The notes: generated from the sequence alone by a model not told the origin. 64,000 bases of DNA from Capnocytophaga haemolytica (GCF_001553545.1 NZ_CP014227.1:969001-1033000); one strand, 5' to 3'. Shown: positions 34,158-42,731, counted from the first letter of the stretch. Numbers and translations are program-made.

Positions 34158-35666
34158 ATGAAAAAAAGATTTATTGTAGCAATCTTATGCTGCTTGGTTT
34201 TAGCACTCACACAGTGCACTAAAACCGAAGAAAAAATTGTAGAGAAAGAAGTACACGGAAGTGTCATCCTCTCAGGTAAAGGCGCCCCTACTGCCGCTCA
34301 AGGGCAGATAGGCGACTATTATTTAGACCTTACCACCGCCAAACTCTACGGCGCCAAAACTGCCGAAGGATGGGGTAACCCCGTACTCGACCTCAAAGGT
34401 ATCCAAGGTGAAAAAGGAGACAAAGGCGATACAGGCGCCCAAGGATTACAAGGCGAAAAAGGTGACAAAGGAGACAATGGTAAAGACGGTACCAACGGCA
34501 CCAATGGAAAAGATGGCAAAACCCCTAAAATCACCATCAGCGACGATGGCTATTGGGTAATTGATGGTCAAAAATCAAACCAAAAAGCCCAAGGTGAAAA
34601 TGGTACTAACGGAACTAACGGGAAAGACGGCGCTCAAGGTCCTAAGGGCGACAAAGGCGACAACGGGAAAGATGGCGCTCAAGGTCCTAAGGGCGACAAA
34701 GGTGACAACGGAAAAGATGGTGTAACCCCTACTGTAGAAATAAAAGATGGCTTTTGGGTTATCAACGGCAAGACAACAGACATAAAAGCCCAAGGAGAGC
34801 GTGGAGAAAAAGGGGCTGATGGCAAACAAGGTGAAAAAGGCGCTCAGGGCGAAAAAGGGCTCAAAGGCGACCAAGGAATTCCTGGTAAAGACGGGTCAAC
34901 CATCTACGCTGGCGAAGGCTTTCCTAAAAGCGATGTCGGTCGTCAGGGCGACTATTACATTGACACCGTAGCTAAGATCTTCTACGGACCTAAGAAAGCC
35001 TCAGGGTGGTCGGCTCAAAGCGCTATCTCACTCACTGCCAACACTATCACCACTGACGATTACGAGCTTTCAAGCGATGGCACTACCTTAGTGAAGTGGC
35101 TCAACCCCAACACCAAATATTTGGATATGAACAGTATCCCAGCCCTTAAAAACGTCACTAAGATAGAAGCAAATGCCTTTGCTGTCTTTGAAATACAAGG
35201 CACCTATCAACTTACATCAATTATTGTAGGTGATAAAGTGACAAGTATTGGGAATGCAGCATTCGACTCTTGCAAAAAGCTAAAAACAGTAGAGCTCCCC
35301 GACGGACTTACTACAATAGGAAACAGTACTTTCAACAACTGTTATCGTCTACAAAATATAGACCTCCCAGAGGGAATTACTACTATTGGTAGTGCTGCCT
35401 TTGCAAGTTGTATAAAACTCAATGCAATGGTATTTCCTCGCACCTTAAGGAAGATAGAAGTTCGTGCTTTCTTATACTGCATTAGCTTGCACAATGTAAT
35501 ATTCCAAGGAAGAGATACCCCTGAGATAAAGCCTACTACCTTTACTATAGAAGCCAAAGGTATCCCTACTACTTATATCAAGACAATCATTGTTCCAAAA
35601 GGATTAGAGGGTACTTATAAAGCTAAATTCCCAGAACCTTACAAAGATAAAATAACCTCTTTGTAA
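34158..35666 (+). CDS. collagen-like and BspA leucine-rich-repeat surface lipoprotein
   Basis: 502 residues from MKKRFIVAILCCLVLALTQC; the promoter lies just before the longer frame start at 34113, so 34158 is preferred. A lipobox-like LALTQC puts the lipid Cys at about 20. Interrupted Gly-X-Y collagen-like tracts (about 80-130, 150-190, 215-250), for example GEKGDKGDTGAQG, alternate with a repeated module containing DGYWVIDG / DGFWVING. The C-terminal third holds BspA-type LRRs (TSIGNAAFDSCKKLKTVELP, TTIGNSTFNNCYRLQNIDLP, TTIGSAAFASCIKLNAMVFP). Likely anchored at the surface and binding host matrix or other bacteria; this is inference from the domains. Confidence 0.85.
   Translation: MKKRFIVAILCCLVLALTQCTKTEEKIVEKEVHGSVILSGKGAPTAAQGQIGDYYLDLTTAKLYGAKTAEGWGNPVLDLKGIQGEKGDKGDTGAQGLQGEKGDKGDNGKDGTNGTNGKDGKTPKITISDDGYWVIDGQKSNQKAQGENGTNGTNGKDGAQGPKGDKGDNGKDGAQGPKGDKGDNGKDGVTPTVEIKDGFWVINGKTTDIKAQGERGEKGADGKQGEKGAQGEKGLKGDQGIPGKDGSTIYAGEGFPKSDVGRQGDYYIDTVAKIFYGPKKASGWSAQSAISLTANTITTDDYELSSDGTTLVKWLNPNTKYLDMNSIPALKNVTKIEANAFAVFEIQGTYQLTSIIVGDKVTSIGNAAFDSCKKLKTVELPDGLTTIGNSTFNNCYRLQNIDLPEGITTIGSAAFASCIKLNAMVFPRTLRKIEVRAFLYCISLHNVIFQGRDTPEIKPTTFTIEAKGIPTTYIKTIIVPKGLEGTYKAKFPEPYKDKITSL
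34629..34718 (+). repeat. 45-bp tandem direct repeat in the collagen-like region
   Basis: Two nearly identical 45-base units (34629-34673, 34674-34718) encoding GAQGPKGDKGDNGKD twice; only a few third-position bases differ. Confidence 0.95.
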
Positions 35667-35684
35667 CATAATGGTAATTCCTAA

Positions 35685-35729
35685 AAATAGTCAGCCCCAA
35701 GAGTTTATTACTCTTGGGGCTGACTATTT
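35685..35729. terminator. bidirectional terminator
   Basis: A 20-bp stem (aaatagtcagccccaagagt and complement) with a 5-base loop, between the converging lipoprotein and ABC-ATPase genes. Confidence 0.95.
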
Positions 35730-35730
35730 A

Positions 35731-35765
35731 CCACTAATCACTAACCACTAATCATTAATCACCTC
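35731..35765 (-). repeat. degenerate 7-bp-period array at the end of the ABC ATPase gene
   Basis: Five heptads on plus (ccactaa, tcactaa, ccactaa, tcattaa, tcacctc); the ATPase stop codon (35755-35757) lies inside. Confidence 0.85.
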
Positions 35766-36501
35766 CCGCTAACTCTACAAATACAGCCTCTAAGTCGGTG
35801 CTTTTGTACTGCTCAATAAGCGCCTCTGGGCTCCCTTCAGCAATAAGACGCCCCCCGTTGAGGAAAGCTACCTTATGGCAGAAATCCTGAGCCTCCTGTA
35901 AATGATGTGAGGTATATAGTACCGACATTCCCTCACCGTTGAGTTCCTTTAAATAATTGATGATAATGCGCTTTGAGAGCACATCAACCCCCACCGTAGG
36001 TTCGTCCAAGAAAAGCACCTCTGGAGTGTGCAAGATGCCCGCCAACAAGTTCACACGCCGCTTCATACCACCCGAGAAAGTAGCGATCTTCCTATCGGCT
36101 ACCTCCAAGAGCTGCACCCGAGCGAGCCCCTCATCGACCTTTTGTTTGAGGGCATTCCCTTTAAGAGCATAAAGACTTCCAAAATACAGCAAGTTCTCAC
36201 GAGCCGTAAGAGTAGGATAAAGCGCATACTCCTGTGGCACAACCCCTATCTTATAGCGCAACTGCCCAGCTTGTGCCGCATAGGTAAGGCTGCAGATCGA
36301 AAAGCTGCCTTCAGTGGGGCGAATACTGCCAAAGAGAATAGACATCAGCGTGGTTTTCCCAGCCCCATTAGGACCTAATACACCGTAAACTTCACCCTTC
36401 TCAACTGTAAAACTGACGTCGGTAAGGGCGTATTCGCTGGCACCTTTGTACTGCTTACTCAGGTGTGATACTTCTATTGCGTGGGTATTTGTATTTGTCA
36501 C
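35755..36501 (-). CDS. ABC transporter ATP-binding protein
   Basis: The nucleotide-binding subunit of an ABC-2 type exporter. 248 residues from a GTG at 36501; the frame continues to 36588, but the promoter (TACTTTTG at 36527-36520) lies inside that stretch, so the GTG is preferred with a leader of about 12 bases. Walker A GPNGAGKTTLM, signature FSGGMKRRVNLLAG, Walker B EVLFLDEPTVGVD, and the switch His in YTSHHLQEAQD. The likely partner permease is at 37311 but on the other strand, beyond a methyltransferase gene. The substrate is unknown. Confidence 0.93.
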   Translation of the reverse strand: MTNTNTHAIEVSHLSKQYKGASEYALTDVSFTVEKGEVYGVLGPNGAGKTTLMSILFGSIRPTEGSFSICSLTYAAQAGQLRYKIGVVPQEYALYPTLTARENLLYFGSLYALKGNALKQKVDEGLARVQLLEVADRKIATFSGGMKRRVNLLAGILHTPEVLFLDEPTVGVDVLSKRIIINYLKELNGEGMSVLYTSHHLQEAQDFCHKVAFLNGGRLIAEGSPEALIEQYKSTDLEAVFVELAGGD

Positions 36502-36519
36502 TATTGTACCTTTTTTGGG

Positions 36520-36579
36520 CAAAAGTACGATAAAAAAGTTTATCTGAGCTATTTCATACGCAAAATATTCATACCTTTG
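36520..36579. promoter_or_regulatory. divergent promoters for ABC ATPase and TrmH gene
   Basis: Minus strand TACTTTTG (36527-36520) drives the ATPase; plus strand TACCTTTG (36572-36579) drives the methyltransferase. Neither has a clear TTG upstream. Confidence 0.55.
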
Positions 36580-36605
36580 CGCTTTCAACTGTAAATATCC
36601 ATCTG

Positions 36606-37259
36606 ATGAAGCAAGAGCTACTGACCTACTTAGAAGGGTTTATCACCGAAAGCCGTAAAGAGCGCTTTCTCGACGTCATATCGCGGCGCACGAACCATTT
36701 TACCTTGGCTATGGAGGACGTTTTCCAGATGCACAACACCAGTGCTGTGGTGCGTACTTGTGAGGTCTTCGGGGTGCAACAGGCACATATTGTTGAGGAG
36801 CGTTTTGGCAAGCGCTTGGACGCTAAGATTGCGATGGGCGCACAGAAGTGGGTCGATATTTTCAGGTATGAAGATACACAGAGTTGCTTGCAAAGCCTTC
36901 GCAGTAAGGGATATCAGATCGTTGCTACTTCGCCACACAAGGAGGCTTTCTCATTGGAGACCTTCGATATTAGCAAGAAGAGTGTTTTCTTTTTTGGCAC
37001 GGAAAAGGATGGTCTTTCGCAAGAGGTACTCTCCACTGCCGATACCTTCCTGACCATCCCAATGGTAGGTTTTACCGAAAGCCTGAACATCTCAGTATCA
37101 GCGGCTATTATCTTGCAGCAACTCACCAGTAGGCTGCGCTCTTCACAAGTAGATTGGAGACTATCAGAAGAGGAAAAGACCGATATCCTCATCGCGTGGA
37201 TGAAGAAATCAATCCGTAATATTGACTACATAATGCAGCGGTATAAAGGAGCTTCCTAA
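36606..37259 (+). CDS. TrmH-family RNA 2'-O-methyltransferase
   Basis: A SPOUT-fold methyltransferase of 217 residues. The trefoil-knot motifs are VVRTCEVFGVQQAHIVEE (motif 1, with the conserved Arg), FFFGTEKDGLSQEVL (motif 2, Glu-Gly-like) and IPMVGFTESLNISVSAAI (motif 3, SLNxSxA). It methylates ribose in RNA with SAM, most probably tRNA Gm18 (TrmH), though rRNA is possible. Placed between the two parts of an ABC exporter with which it has no obvious functional link. Confidence 0.9.
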   Translation: MKQELLTYLEGFITESRKERFLDVISRRTNHFTLAMEDVFQMHNTSAVVRTCEVFGVQQAHIVEERFGKRLDAKIAMGAQKWVDIFRYEDTQSCLQSLRSKGYQIVATSPHKEAFSLETFDISKKSVFFFGTEKDGLSQEVLSTADTFLTIPMVGFTESLNISVSAAIILQQLTSRLRSSQVDWRLSEEEKTDILIAWMKKSIRNIDYIMQRYKGAS

Positions 37260-37274
37260 AATAAAAACGCTCCT

Positions 37275-37310
37275 TTAATCACTGCCCCTAATCACTAACC
37301 CCTAACCCCT
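37275..37310 (+). repeat. degenerate 7-bp-period array before the permease start
   Basis: Heptads ttaatca, ctgcccc, taatcac, taacccc, taacccc, ending one base before the ATG at 37311; no ribosome-binding site is visible apart from this. Confidence 0.85.
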
Positions 37311-38579
37311 ATGTTTCAATCTATTAAAAAAGAATTTTTACTCCTTACCCGCGACCTTGGTGCGCTGGTAATTCTCTTTCTGATGCCACTGCTCTTGGTG
37401 ATTACCATCACCCTTTTACAGGACGCTGCCTTTAAGAATATCACTGAACAAAAGGTAGCCATAGCCCTTGTGGATAACGACAAGGGCGACATCGCTGCAC
37501 ATATCAAAAAACAGATCCGCGAGAGCCATTTCTTTGCCCTTACCACTGAGGAGAACGGCGTGCCCCTTACGGAAGAGTGCGCTCGCAAACGCGTGTTAGA
37601 AGGCAAATACCTAATGGCTATCACCCTACCCGAGGCACTTTCTAAAGACCTTCACCAACGCGTGTCACACAATGTAGAGAGCATCATTAGCACTTTTATG
37701 GAGAAAAGCACCACCGCTACCACCACCCCCACAGCGTATACCTCGAAGGAAGTGCGCATCTACTTTGACCCTACAGTGCAAACCTCCTTCAAGGAGAACA
37801 TCAAGAGCAACATCAGCAAGATGATGTACGAGATAGAAAACGAGTTTATCTACCAAGCCTTTCAGCAGCAGCTTGAGGGCAATATCGAGCTGCCTGCCAC
37901 CAAGTCACTTGTTGATTTTAAGGAAATCAACCCTCAAAGTCCCGAGCAAGTGCTCTTGCCCAACTCTACCCAGCACAACGTCCCCGCGTGGACGCTCTTT
38001 GCTATCTTCTTCATCACTATACCCCTCTCGGCGAGCATCGTCAAGGAAAAGACCTCAGGCACAGGCTTGCGGCTCTTCACCTCACCGCTGAGCTATGGCG
38101 CATTGCTCACTGCAAAAATCATCGTATTCCTGTGCATCAGTCTGCTGCAATTCGCGCTAATGGTGCTCATCGGCATATACGTATTCCCGCTCATCGGTTT
38201 GCCTGCCTTAGACTGCTCAGGGCGATGGCTATCGCTCATCCTCGTAGCACTCTCCAGCGGACTATCAGCCATAGGCGTGGGGGTGCTCTTAGGCACTTTG
38301 GCAAGGACACAGGAGCAATCAGCACCACTGGGGGCAACCCTAACAGTGCTGCTAGCAGCCATCGGAGGGGTCTGGATACCCACCTTTGCAATGCCCTCAC
38401 TGATGCAGCACCTCGCCCACCTCTCACCGATGAATTGGGCACTACAAGCCTTCTACGACGTGCTACTGCGCAACGCCTCGCTAAGTGCACTCCTACCCAA
38501 AATTGCTCTATTAATAGGCTTCTTTGCCTTATGTATGCTTATATCTGTTTATTATGAAAATAGAAAGAGAAACGTATAA
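37311..38579 (+). CDS. ABC-2 type transporter permease
   Basis: A 422-residue exporter permease. One N-terminal helix (GALVILFLMPLLLVITITLL) is followed by a large extracytoplasmic domain (about 45-225). Five further helices follow from LFAIFFITIPLSASIV, with the typical VKEKTSGTGLRLFTSP loop. The family moves lipids, polysaccharides or drugs out of the cell. Its presumed ATPase is the divergent gene at 35755. The array of heptads directly before its start may set expression. The C-terminus, YYENRKRNV, is short and basic. Confidence 0.9.
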   Translation: MFQSIKKEFLLLTRDLGALVILFLMPLLLVITITLLQDAAFKNITEQKVAIALVDNDKGDIAAHIKKQIRESHFFALTTEENGVPLTEECARKRVLEGKYLMAITLPEALSKDLHQRVSHNVESIISTFMEKSTTATTTPTAYTSKEVRIYFDPTVQTSFKENIKSNISKMMYEIENEFIYQAFQQQLEGNIELPATKSLVDFKEINPQSPEQVLLPNSTQHNVPAWTLFAIFFITIPLSASIVKEKTSGTGLRLFTSPLSYGALLTAKIIVFLCISLLQFALMVLIGIYVFPLIGLPALDCSGRWLSLILVALSSGLSAIGVGVLLGTLARTQEQSAPLGATLTVLLAAIGGVWIPTFAMPSLMQHLAHLSPMNWALQAFYDVLLRNASLSALLPKIALLIGFFALCMLISVYYENRKRNV

Positions 38580-38718
38580 AACTTCAGTGCTGAATGCTAA
38601 TTTCTTATATTCTTTATAGTAATGTTTATACATTAAAAATCAGTATTTTATCCTTAGATAAGGGTAATAAGGGTAAATTTAAATTACTATTATAGTCTGC
38701 TAATTATAAAAAAACTAT

Positions 38719-38726
38719 TACCTTTG
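38719..38726 (+). promoter_or_regulatory. -7 element of the decayed barrel gene
   Basis: TACCTTTG only 10 bases before the first codon of the open frame, much closer than for intact genes here; suggests that the original start region was deleted. Confidence 0.5.
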
Positions 38727-38736
38727 CAGCAAATAA

Positions 38737-39489
38737 TTGTTTAACAAGTTTTTTAGCACAGCTCTTATAACTGTTATCGGATTGGCTGGCTACACGGTCA
38801 GCGCACAAGAAGGTGCTGTAATGGCACAGGAACCTATCCCTACATATAAACCTCTGGGAATTACTGTGAAAGCTGGGTTGAATATCAATACTTCAGATAT
38901 TTCCAGTGGAGGGTCTCTGGTTAATTACCATATCGGGGCACTGTATGAGCTCAGAGCAGGTAAGCGTCTTGGTATTGAGCCAGGGCTTTTCTTCGACTCG
39001 CGAGGTACAAAGCGCAATGCTGGTAATGTAAGTGGTAATGCTATTATTAGTACTAATTCCCCCTGCAGTACCTCAGTTTGAGAATACTATTTACGGGCTT
39101 AATATTCCTGTAACGGCTAAATTCTTTATCATCAATAAAGAGCATACAAAATGGTTTCTCAACACCAGGTCCTTATCTCTTTATTGCTTTTAAATCGAAA
39201 TATGAAGGTGCAGTGAACATAAAGGAAGGAAGTGGATACCAGCAAGTTATCACAAAAGATACGTATAAATTGGGTGAAGATGTTGATAGAACTCATATTG
39301 GTTTGGTTTTTGCTACAGGGATTGAGCTAAACCAATTTGTATTTAGTTTTGGCTATGATGTAGGTTTGAGCGGTATTGGTCCAAAGTTAAACACAGGTAC
39401 TGTTGAAAGGCTCATTTAACCGATAAACTTACTTTTAGTGCATTTAAGATAAGTTTAGGCTATAAACTAAATACACGAAATAAGCTATT
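38737..39489 (+). pseudogene. decayed outer-membrane beta-barrel protein
   Basis: Pieces in different frames join to one PorT/OMP_b-brl-like barrel protein: TTG-started FFSTALITVIGLAGYTVSAQ (signal peptide) to STNSP; then PAVPQFENTIYGLNIPVTAK; then TPGPYLFIAFKSKYEGAV through DVGLSGIGPKLNTG; then LTDKLTFSAFKISLGYKLN. Three shifts are needed: one extra C in the C5 run at 39059-39063, one near 39168, one near 39410. No normal ATG is present after the promoter. The decay appears genuine because the lesions are independent. The terminator after it is intact. Confidence 0.85.
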
Positions 39490-39490
39490 A

Positions 39491-39529
39491 AAAAAAGTCC
39501 CTATACATTATTGGTATAGGGACTTTTTT
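39491..39529. terminator. bidirectional terminator
   Basis: Stem aaaaaagtccctata / tatagggactttttt, loop of 9. Confidence 0.92.
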
Positions 39530-39534
39530 AGTTG

Positions 39535-39590
39535 TCATTACTCTTTGCTCTCTGCTCTTTACTCATTATTAACGCCCGTGCGGCTCGCAC
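39535..39590 (-). repeat. 7-bp array fused to palindromic element GTGCGGCTCGCAC (copy 1)
   Basis: Heptads tcattac, tctttgc, tctctgc, tctttac, tcattat (39535-39569), then GTGCGGCTCGCAC at 39578-39590. The element encodes the C-terminal tail of the EamA gene and contains its stop. Confidence 0.8.
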
Positions 39591-40458
39591 TTCTTTGGTA
39601 AATATCAATTACCACGGCAATGGCAATGAGTACCACCCCTATGATAAGGTTGTAGGTCAGTTCCTCTTGGTGATATACCCAGATGCTAATAGCCACCGCT
39701 ACTAAGGGTTCCATTACCCCGATGATGCTGGTGGGGGTAGAGCCAATCTGCCATATCGCATAGACGAGCGTAACGAGCGAAAGCAAGGTAGTGATAAGAG
39801 AAAAGCCCGTGAGCAGCAGCGAGGTATAAGCATCTGGAATGACGAGTGTATGCCCTGTAATATAGACTTTTACCACGAAGTATACCGCCGAGAATAGGGT
39901 AGAGTAAAACGATACTTTAATGCCTGAGGCAGAGAGTTTGCCCTTCTGTACGATGAGCATATAGAGTGCGTAGACTAATGCTCCGAGTAGCGAAACGAAT
40001 GCCCCGAGGTAATTGATAGAGAGGCTATGGATATCCTTTACACTGAGGAAGAAGACACCGATAAGCACCATCACTAAGGCGAGGAGTGTAGAGGCGGTAA
40101 GGCGTTCGCCAAAGAAGAGTGCCAGCCCCAAAGCCACAATCAGCGGGTACATAAAGAAGATAGTAGAGGCAATGCCTGGCGTCAGTAGGTCGTAGGCGAT
40201 GAAGAGAAACTCTGCCGAGAGGGCATAGAGTATCCCGAGGACTACAAAGAGTAGCCCCTCACGCAAACTAAAGCGTAGGCTTTCTTTTTTATAGATGAGG
40301 TAGCCGCCCAAGCACACCGCACTGATGATAAAGCGGTAGAAGAGTGCCACATCCACCGAGAAGCCTTCTTGCTTTATGGGGATCATAAAGAGAGGAATCA
40401 TCCCGTAGGTTACGGCTGAGATGAAGGCGGCAATATAGCCTTTAACTAACTCTCTCAT
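39559..40458 (-). CDS. EamA/DMT-family transporter
   Basis: A 299-residue inner-membrane protein with ten predicted helices in two EamA halves (about 5-135 and 145-285). It is likely to export or import small metabolites; the substrate is unknown. Typical signatures are GMIPLFMIPIKQEG near the start and TPTSIIGVMEPLVAVAISIWV in helix 9. The last residues (RSASRTGVNNE) are encoded by a repeat element and are probably a late addition. The start is 3 bases from the end of dgkA, so they form one operon. Confidence 0.9.
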   Translation of the reverse strand: MRELVKGYIAAFISAVTYGMIPLFMIPIKQEGFSVDVALFYRFIISAVCLGGYLIYKKESLRFSLREGLLFVVLGILYALSAEFLFIAYDLLTPGIASTIFFMYPLIVALGLALFFGERLTASTLLALVMVLIGVFFLSVKDIHSLSINYLGAFVSLLGALVYALYMLIVQKGKLSASGIKVSFYSTLFSAVYFVVKVYITGHTLVIPDAYTSLLLTGFSLITTLLSLVTLVYAIWQIGSTPTSIIGVMEPLVAVAISIWVYHQEELTYNLIIGVVLIAIAVVIDIYQRSASRTGVNNE

Positions 40459-40461
40459 AGC

Positions 40462-40848
40462 TTAGTAGTACTGCATCAGGTATTGAATGTAGTGGGTGAT
40501 ATAAGGGAAGTAAATTACCGAGAGCACCACCGTAACAGGGATAACAGCAAAGCCCACAGAGCCTGCTGCAATGTCCTTGATGACGCCTATCATCTTGTGG
40601 TGGTCGGGGTGGATGAAGTCGCAAATCTTCTCCACAGCGGTGTTTAAGCCCTCCACGGAGAGCACCAGCCCAATGCAGAGCAGTTGCACGATCCATTCGT
40701 AGGTAGTGATATGGAAGAAGAAGCCCAAGACAATCCATATAACCGACGCAGTGATATGCACCAGCACAGGCGGCTCCTTGATGAGGTAAAAGATACCTTT
40801 ACTTACGTATTTTAAGCTTTTTAGTCTTTTGTTTATAAAGTCTTTCAT
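40462..40848 (-). CDS. dgkA: diacylglycerol/undecaprenol kinase family protein
   Basis: A 128-residue membrane kinase. The family signature EGLNTAVEKICDFIHPDHHK ... VIKDIAAGSVGFAVI spans the catalytic Glu, Asn and the metal-binding Asp. Three membrane helices follow the N-terminal amphipathic part. It phosphorylates diacylglycerol or undecaprenol (as in Gram-positive UdpK) to recycle lipid carriers. Coupled to the downstream EamA gene. Confidence 0.92.
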   Translation of the reverse strand: MKDFINKRLKSLKYVSKGIFYLIKEPPVLVHITASVIWIVLGFFFHITTYEWIVQLLCIGLVLSVEGLNTAVEKICDFIHPDHHKMIGVIKDIAAGSVGFAVIPVTVVLSVIYFPYITHYIQYLMQYY

Positions 40849-40855
40849 TCTTTGA

Positions 40856-40890
40856 TCAGCTTTCAGCTTTCAGCTTTCGGCTTTCAGATA
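40856..40890 (-). repeat. degenerate 7-bp-period array upstream of dgkA
   Basis: Heptads tcagctt three times, tcggctt, tcagata on plus, beginning 8 bases upstream of the dgkA start. Confidence 0.88.
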
Positions 40891-40953
40891 GTATCTAAAA
40901 GCGAGATGCTAATAACAAAAAGCGGTTGTTTTATTACTTATTATTCAATACAG

Positions 40954-40988
40954 CTGTCTGACACCTGAAAGCTGTCAGCTGAAAGCTA
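40954..40988 (-). repeat. degenerate 7-bp-period array at the end of the GT2 gene
   Basis: Heptads ctgtctg, acacctg, aaagctg, tcagctg, aaagcta on plus; contains the TGA stop (40975-40977) of the glycosyltransferase. Confidence 0.8.
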
Positions 40989-41673
40989 TCCGTATTACCC
41001 CCCACATCGCCTCCTTGATGATGCTGCCGTTCATTTTTGACTTACCTCTGATCCTATCTGTAAATACAATAGGCACTTCGGTGATCTTAAAATGCTTTTT
41101 GTAAGCGCGATATTTCATTTCTATCTGAAAGGCATAGCCCACAAAGCGGATACTGTTGAGGTCAATCTCCTCCAATACGCGCCGCTTGTAGCAAACGAAG
41201 CCCGCGGTAGGGTCTTGTATGCGCATACCTGTGATAATTCGCACATACATTGAGGCACCGTAGGAGAGGAGTATACGCCGCAGTGGCCAGTTTACCACGT
41301 TCACCCCCTTGATATAGCGCGAGCCGATAGCCACATCACTGCCACTGACCTTGCACTCCTCATAAAGGCGCAAGAGGTCAGCAGGGTTGTGCGAGAAGTC
41401 AGCGTCCATTTCACAGATATATTCATAATTGCGGGTGAGTGCCCACTGAAAACCGTGGACATAAGCCGTCCCTAATCCTTTCTTCTCCGTACGCACCTCT
41501 AAGTGCAACCGCTCGTTATAAATCGGTATCAGCTCCTGCACCTTTGCCGCCGTGCCGTCAGGAGAGTTGTCGTCTACTATCAATACCGAAAACTCAGGCG
41601 ACTGCCCCAGCACTGCCCGTATGATAGCCTCAATGTTTTCTATCTCGTTATATGTCGGAATGATAACTAACAA
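40975..41673 (-). CDS. polyprenol-phosphate glycosyltransferase (GT2, Dpm1-like)
   Basis: A 232-residue GT-A enzyme: VIIPTYNEIENIEAII at the start, VDDNSPDGTA, the DxD-like EMDADFSHNP, and IGSRYIKGVNVVNWP, with RIRGKSKMNG near the end. It transfers mannose or another sugar from a nucleotide sugar to a polyprenyl phosphate. No C-terminal membrane helices, so it acts as a soluble or peripheral form. Its start is 9 bases from the end of the next minus gene. Confidence 0.92.
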   Translation of the reverse strand: MLVIIPTYNEIENIEAIIRAVLGQSPEFSVLIVDDNSPDGTAAKVQELIPIYNERLHLEVRTEKKGLGTAYVHGFQWALTRNYEYICEMDADFSHNPADLLRLYEECKVSGSDVAIGSRYIKGVNVVNWPLRRILLSYGASMYVRIITGMRIQDPTAGFVCYKRRVLEEIDLNSIRFVGYAFQIEMKYRAYKKHFKITEVPIVFTDRIRGKSKMNGSIIKEAMWGVIRIAFS

Positions 41674-41682
41674 TCTTTTCTA

Positions 41683-42195
41683 TTATAAGAAAGTACCTAT
41701 CACGGGTAATTGAATACTCACGCCAATAGTAGGTCCTTCAAATAAAGCTCCCTCTCTCAAGCGGAAACTATAACCTGCCATTGCATTGACTACCCCAAAT
41801 ATGGATAGCCCTATCTTGGGGTGTAGCCTATGGGGCGTTATGGCAATACTTGCTGCACCTGTCATAAGGAAATGCAAATGAGCACCTATCTCAGGCTCCA
41901 CCTGAAAGCCACGACTATCGTTTAGCAATTGCACCCCGCCAAATACTACTAAGCCGCTGAATGGGGTCCCCATTCCATAGCCTACACTTACACCTGCTAT
42001 GTGCTTGTTTTCACGGAGGGCATAGTCATAGCTCGCGCGTACTGCACCCCAATTGCGAGGAGTGTTATTGAATACGCAGGCATCGTGCATTCTTGGCATA
42101 TACAGCAAGGAGTCTCGCTCTTGTGCAAAAGCGGTATCAAAGAAGAAGCACACAATGCATATTGTGCAGGCTATATAGCTTAGTTTATATGGCAT
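41683..42195 (-). CDS. small secreted protein, paralogue of the next gene
   Basis: 170 residues from MPYKLSYIACTICIVCFFF; the frame opens at 42252, but this ATG begins a clear signal peptide ending in FAQ. The mature part has beta-rich, Gly-containing segments (HIAGVSVGYGMGTPFSG, GFQVEPEIGAHLHFLMTGAASIAITP) that look like a small outer-membrane barrel. Its relative at 42203-42673 matches it through the region VEPEIG / AEPEVG and ITPH / ISPH. It starts 7 bases after that gene's end. Function unknown. Confidence 0.75.
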   Translation of the reverse strand: MPYKLSYIACTICIVCFFFDTAFAQERDSLLYMPRMHDACVFNNTPRNWGAVRASYDYALRENKHIAGVSVGYGMGTPFSGLVVFGGVQLLNDSRGFQVEPEIGAHLHFLMTGAASIAITPHRLHPKIGLSIFGVVNAMAGYSFRLREGALFEGPTIGVSIQLPVIGTFL

Positions 42196-42202
42196 AAGGT
42201 TC

Positions 42203-42673
42203 TTATAATTTCTTTCTTTTGTATATCGGTATCTGAGCACCGATGCACACACTATGTCCTGCTAACATTCCTCCTTCGCGAAAAGGTATCCCATACTGAT
42301 AGCTGAGCGAGAGTCAACCGATAAGGCTAACCCCAGCTTTGAGTTGCACCGTATGTGGGGAGATAGAAGCACCCGCTCCTAATAGAAAAACTACGGCTTC
42401 TATCCCTACCTCAGGTTCAGCTTGCCAGCCGTGCGTATCGCGGTACAGACTTACATCTGCAAAATACGTCAGCGACTGATAAGCTGGGCTATTGAACAAC
42501 CCTATACCTACTTTTGCACTGTGTATTTGCTTTGTGTAGCTATACCCAAATCGCCCTGAGATATATTTATCTTCACTATAATAATTAGATTGCCCCCACG
42601 AGAAGCTACCCCACAACAAAGCAGAGCACAAAAATAATATGTATGAAATATAATACGTAGTGTTAGCTTTCAA
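42203..42673 (-). pseudogene. paralogue of the small secreted protein, interrupted by in-frame TGA
   Basis: Starts with TTG at 42673 (inside a 7-bp array) and reads KANTTYYISYILFLCSALL ... GWQAEPEVGIEAVVF ... LKAGVSLIG, then TGA at 42314-42316. The frame continues without another stop for 36 codons (LSLSYQYGIPFREGGML ... IPIYKRKKL) to TAA at 42203, aligning with the end of the intact paralogue. A single nonsense change would explain it. Signal peptide (to WGQ) is present. A truncated 119-residue product is possible. Confidence 0.78.
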
Positions 42674-42731
42674 TAGTCAGCTTTCAGTTCTGCCCTCTGC
42701 CCTCTAAAATAATTGCCTGTGTGGCTTGCAC
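42666..42731 (-). repeat. 7-bp array plus palindromic element (copy 2)
   Basis: Heptads gctttca, atagtca, gctttca, gttctgc, cctctgc, cctctaa (42666-42707), then AATTGCCTGTGTGGCTTGCAC (last 20 bases 42712-42731), a near match to the other copies. It ends at the stop codon of the oxoamine synthase. Confidence 0.8.
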
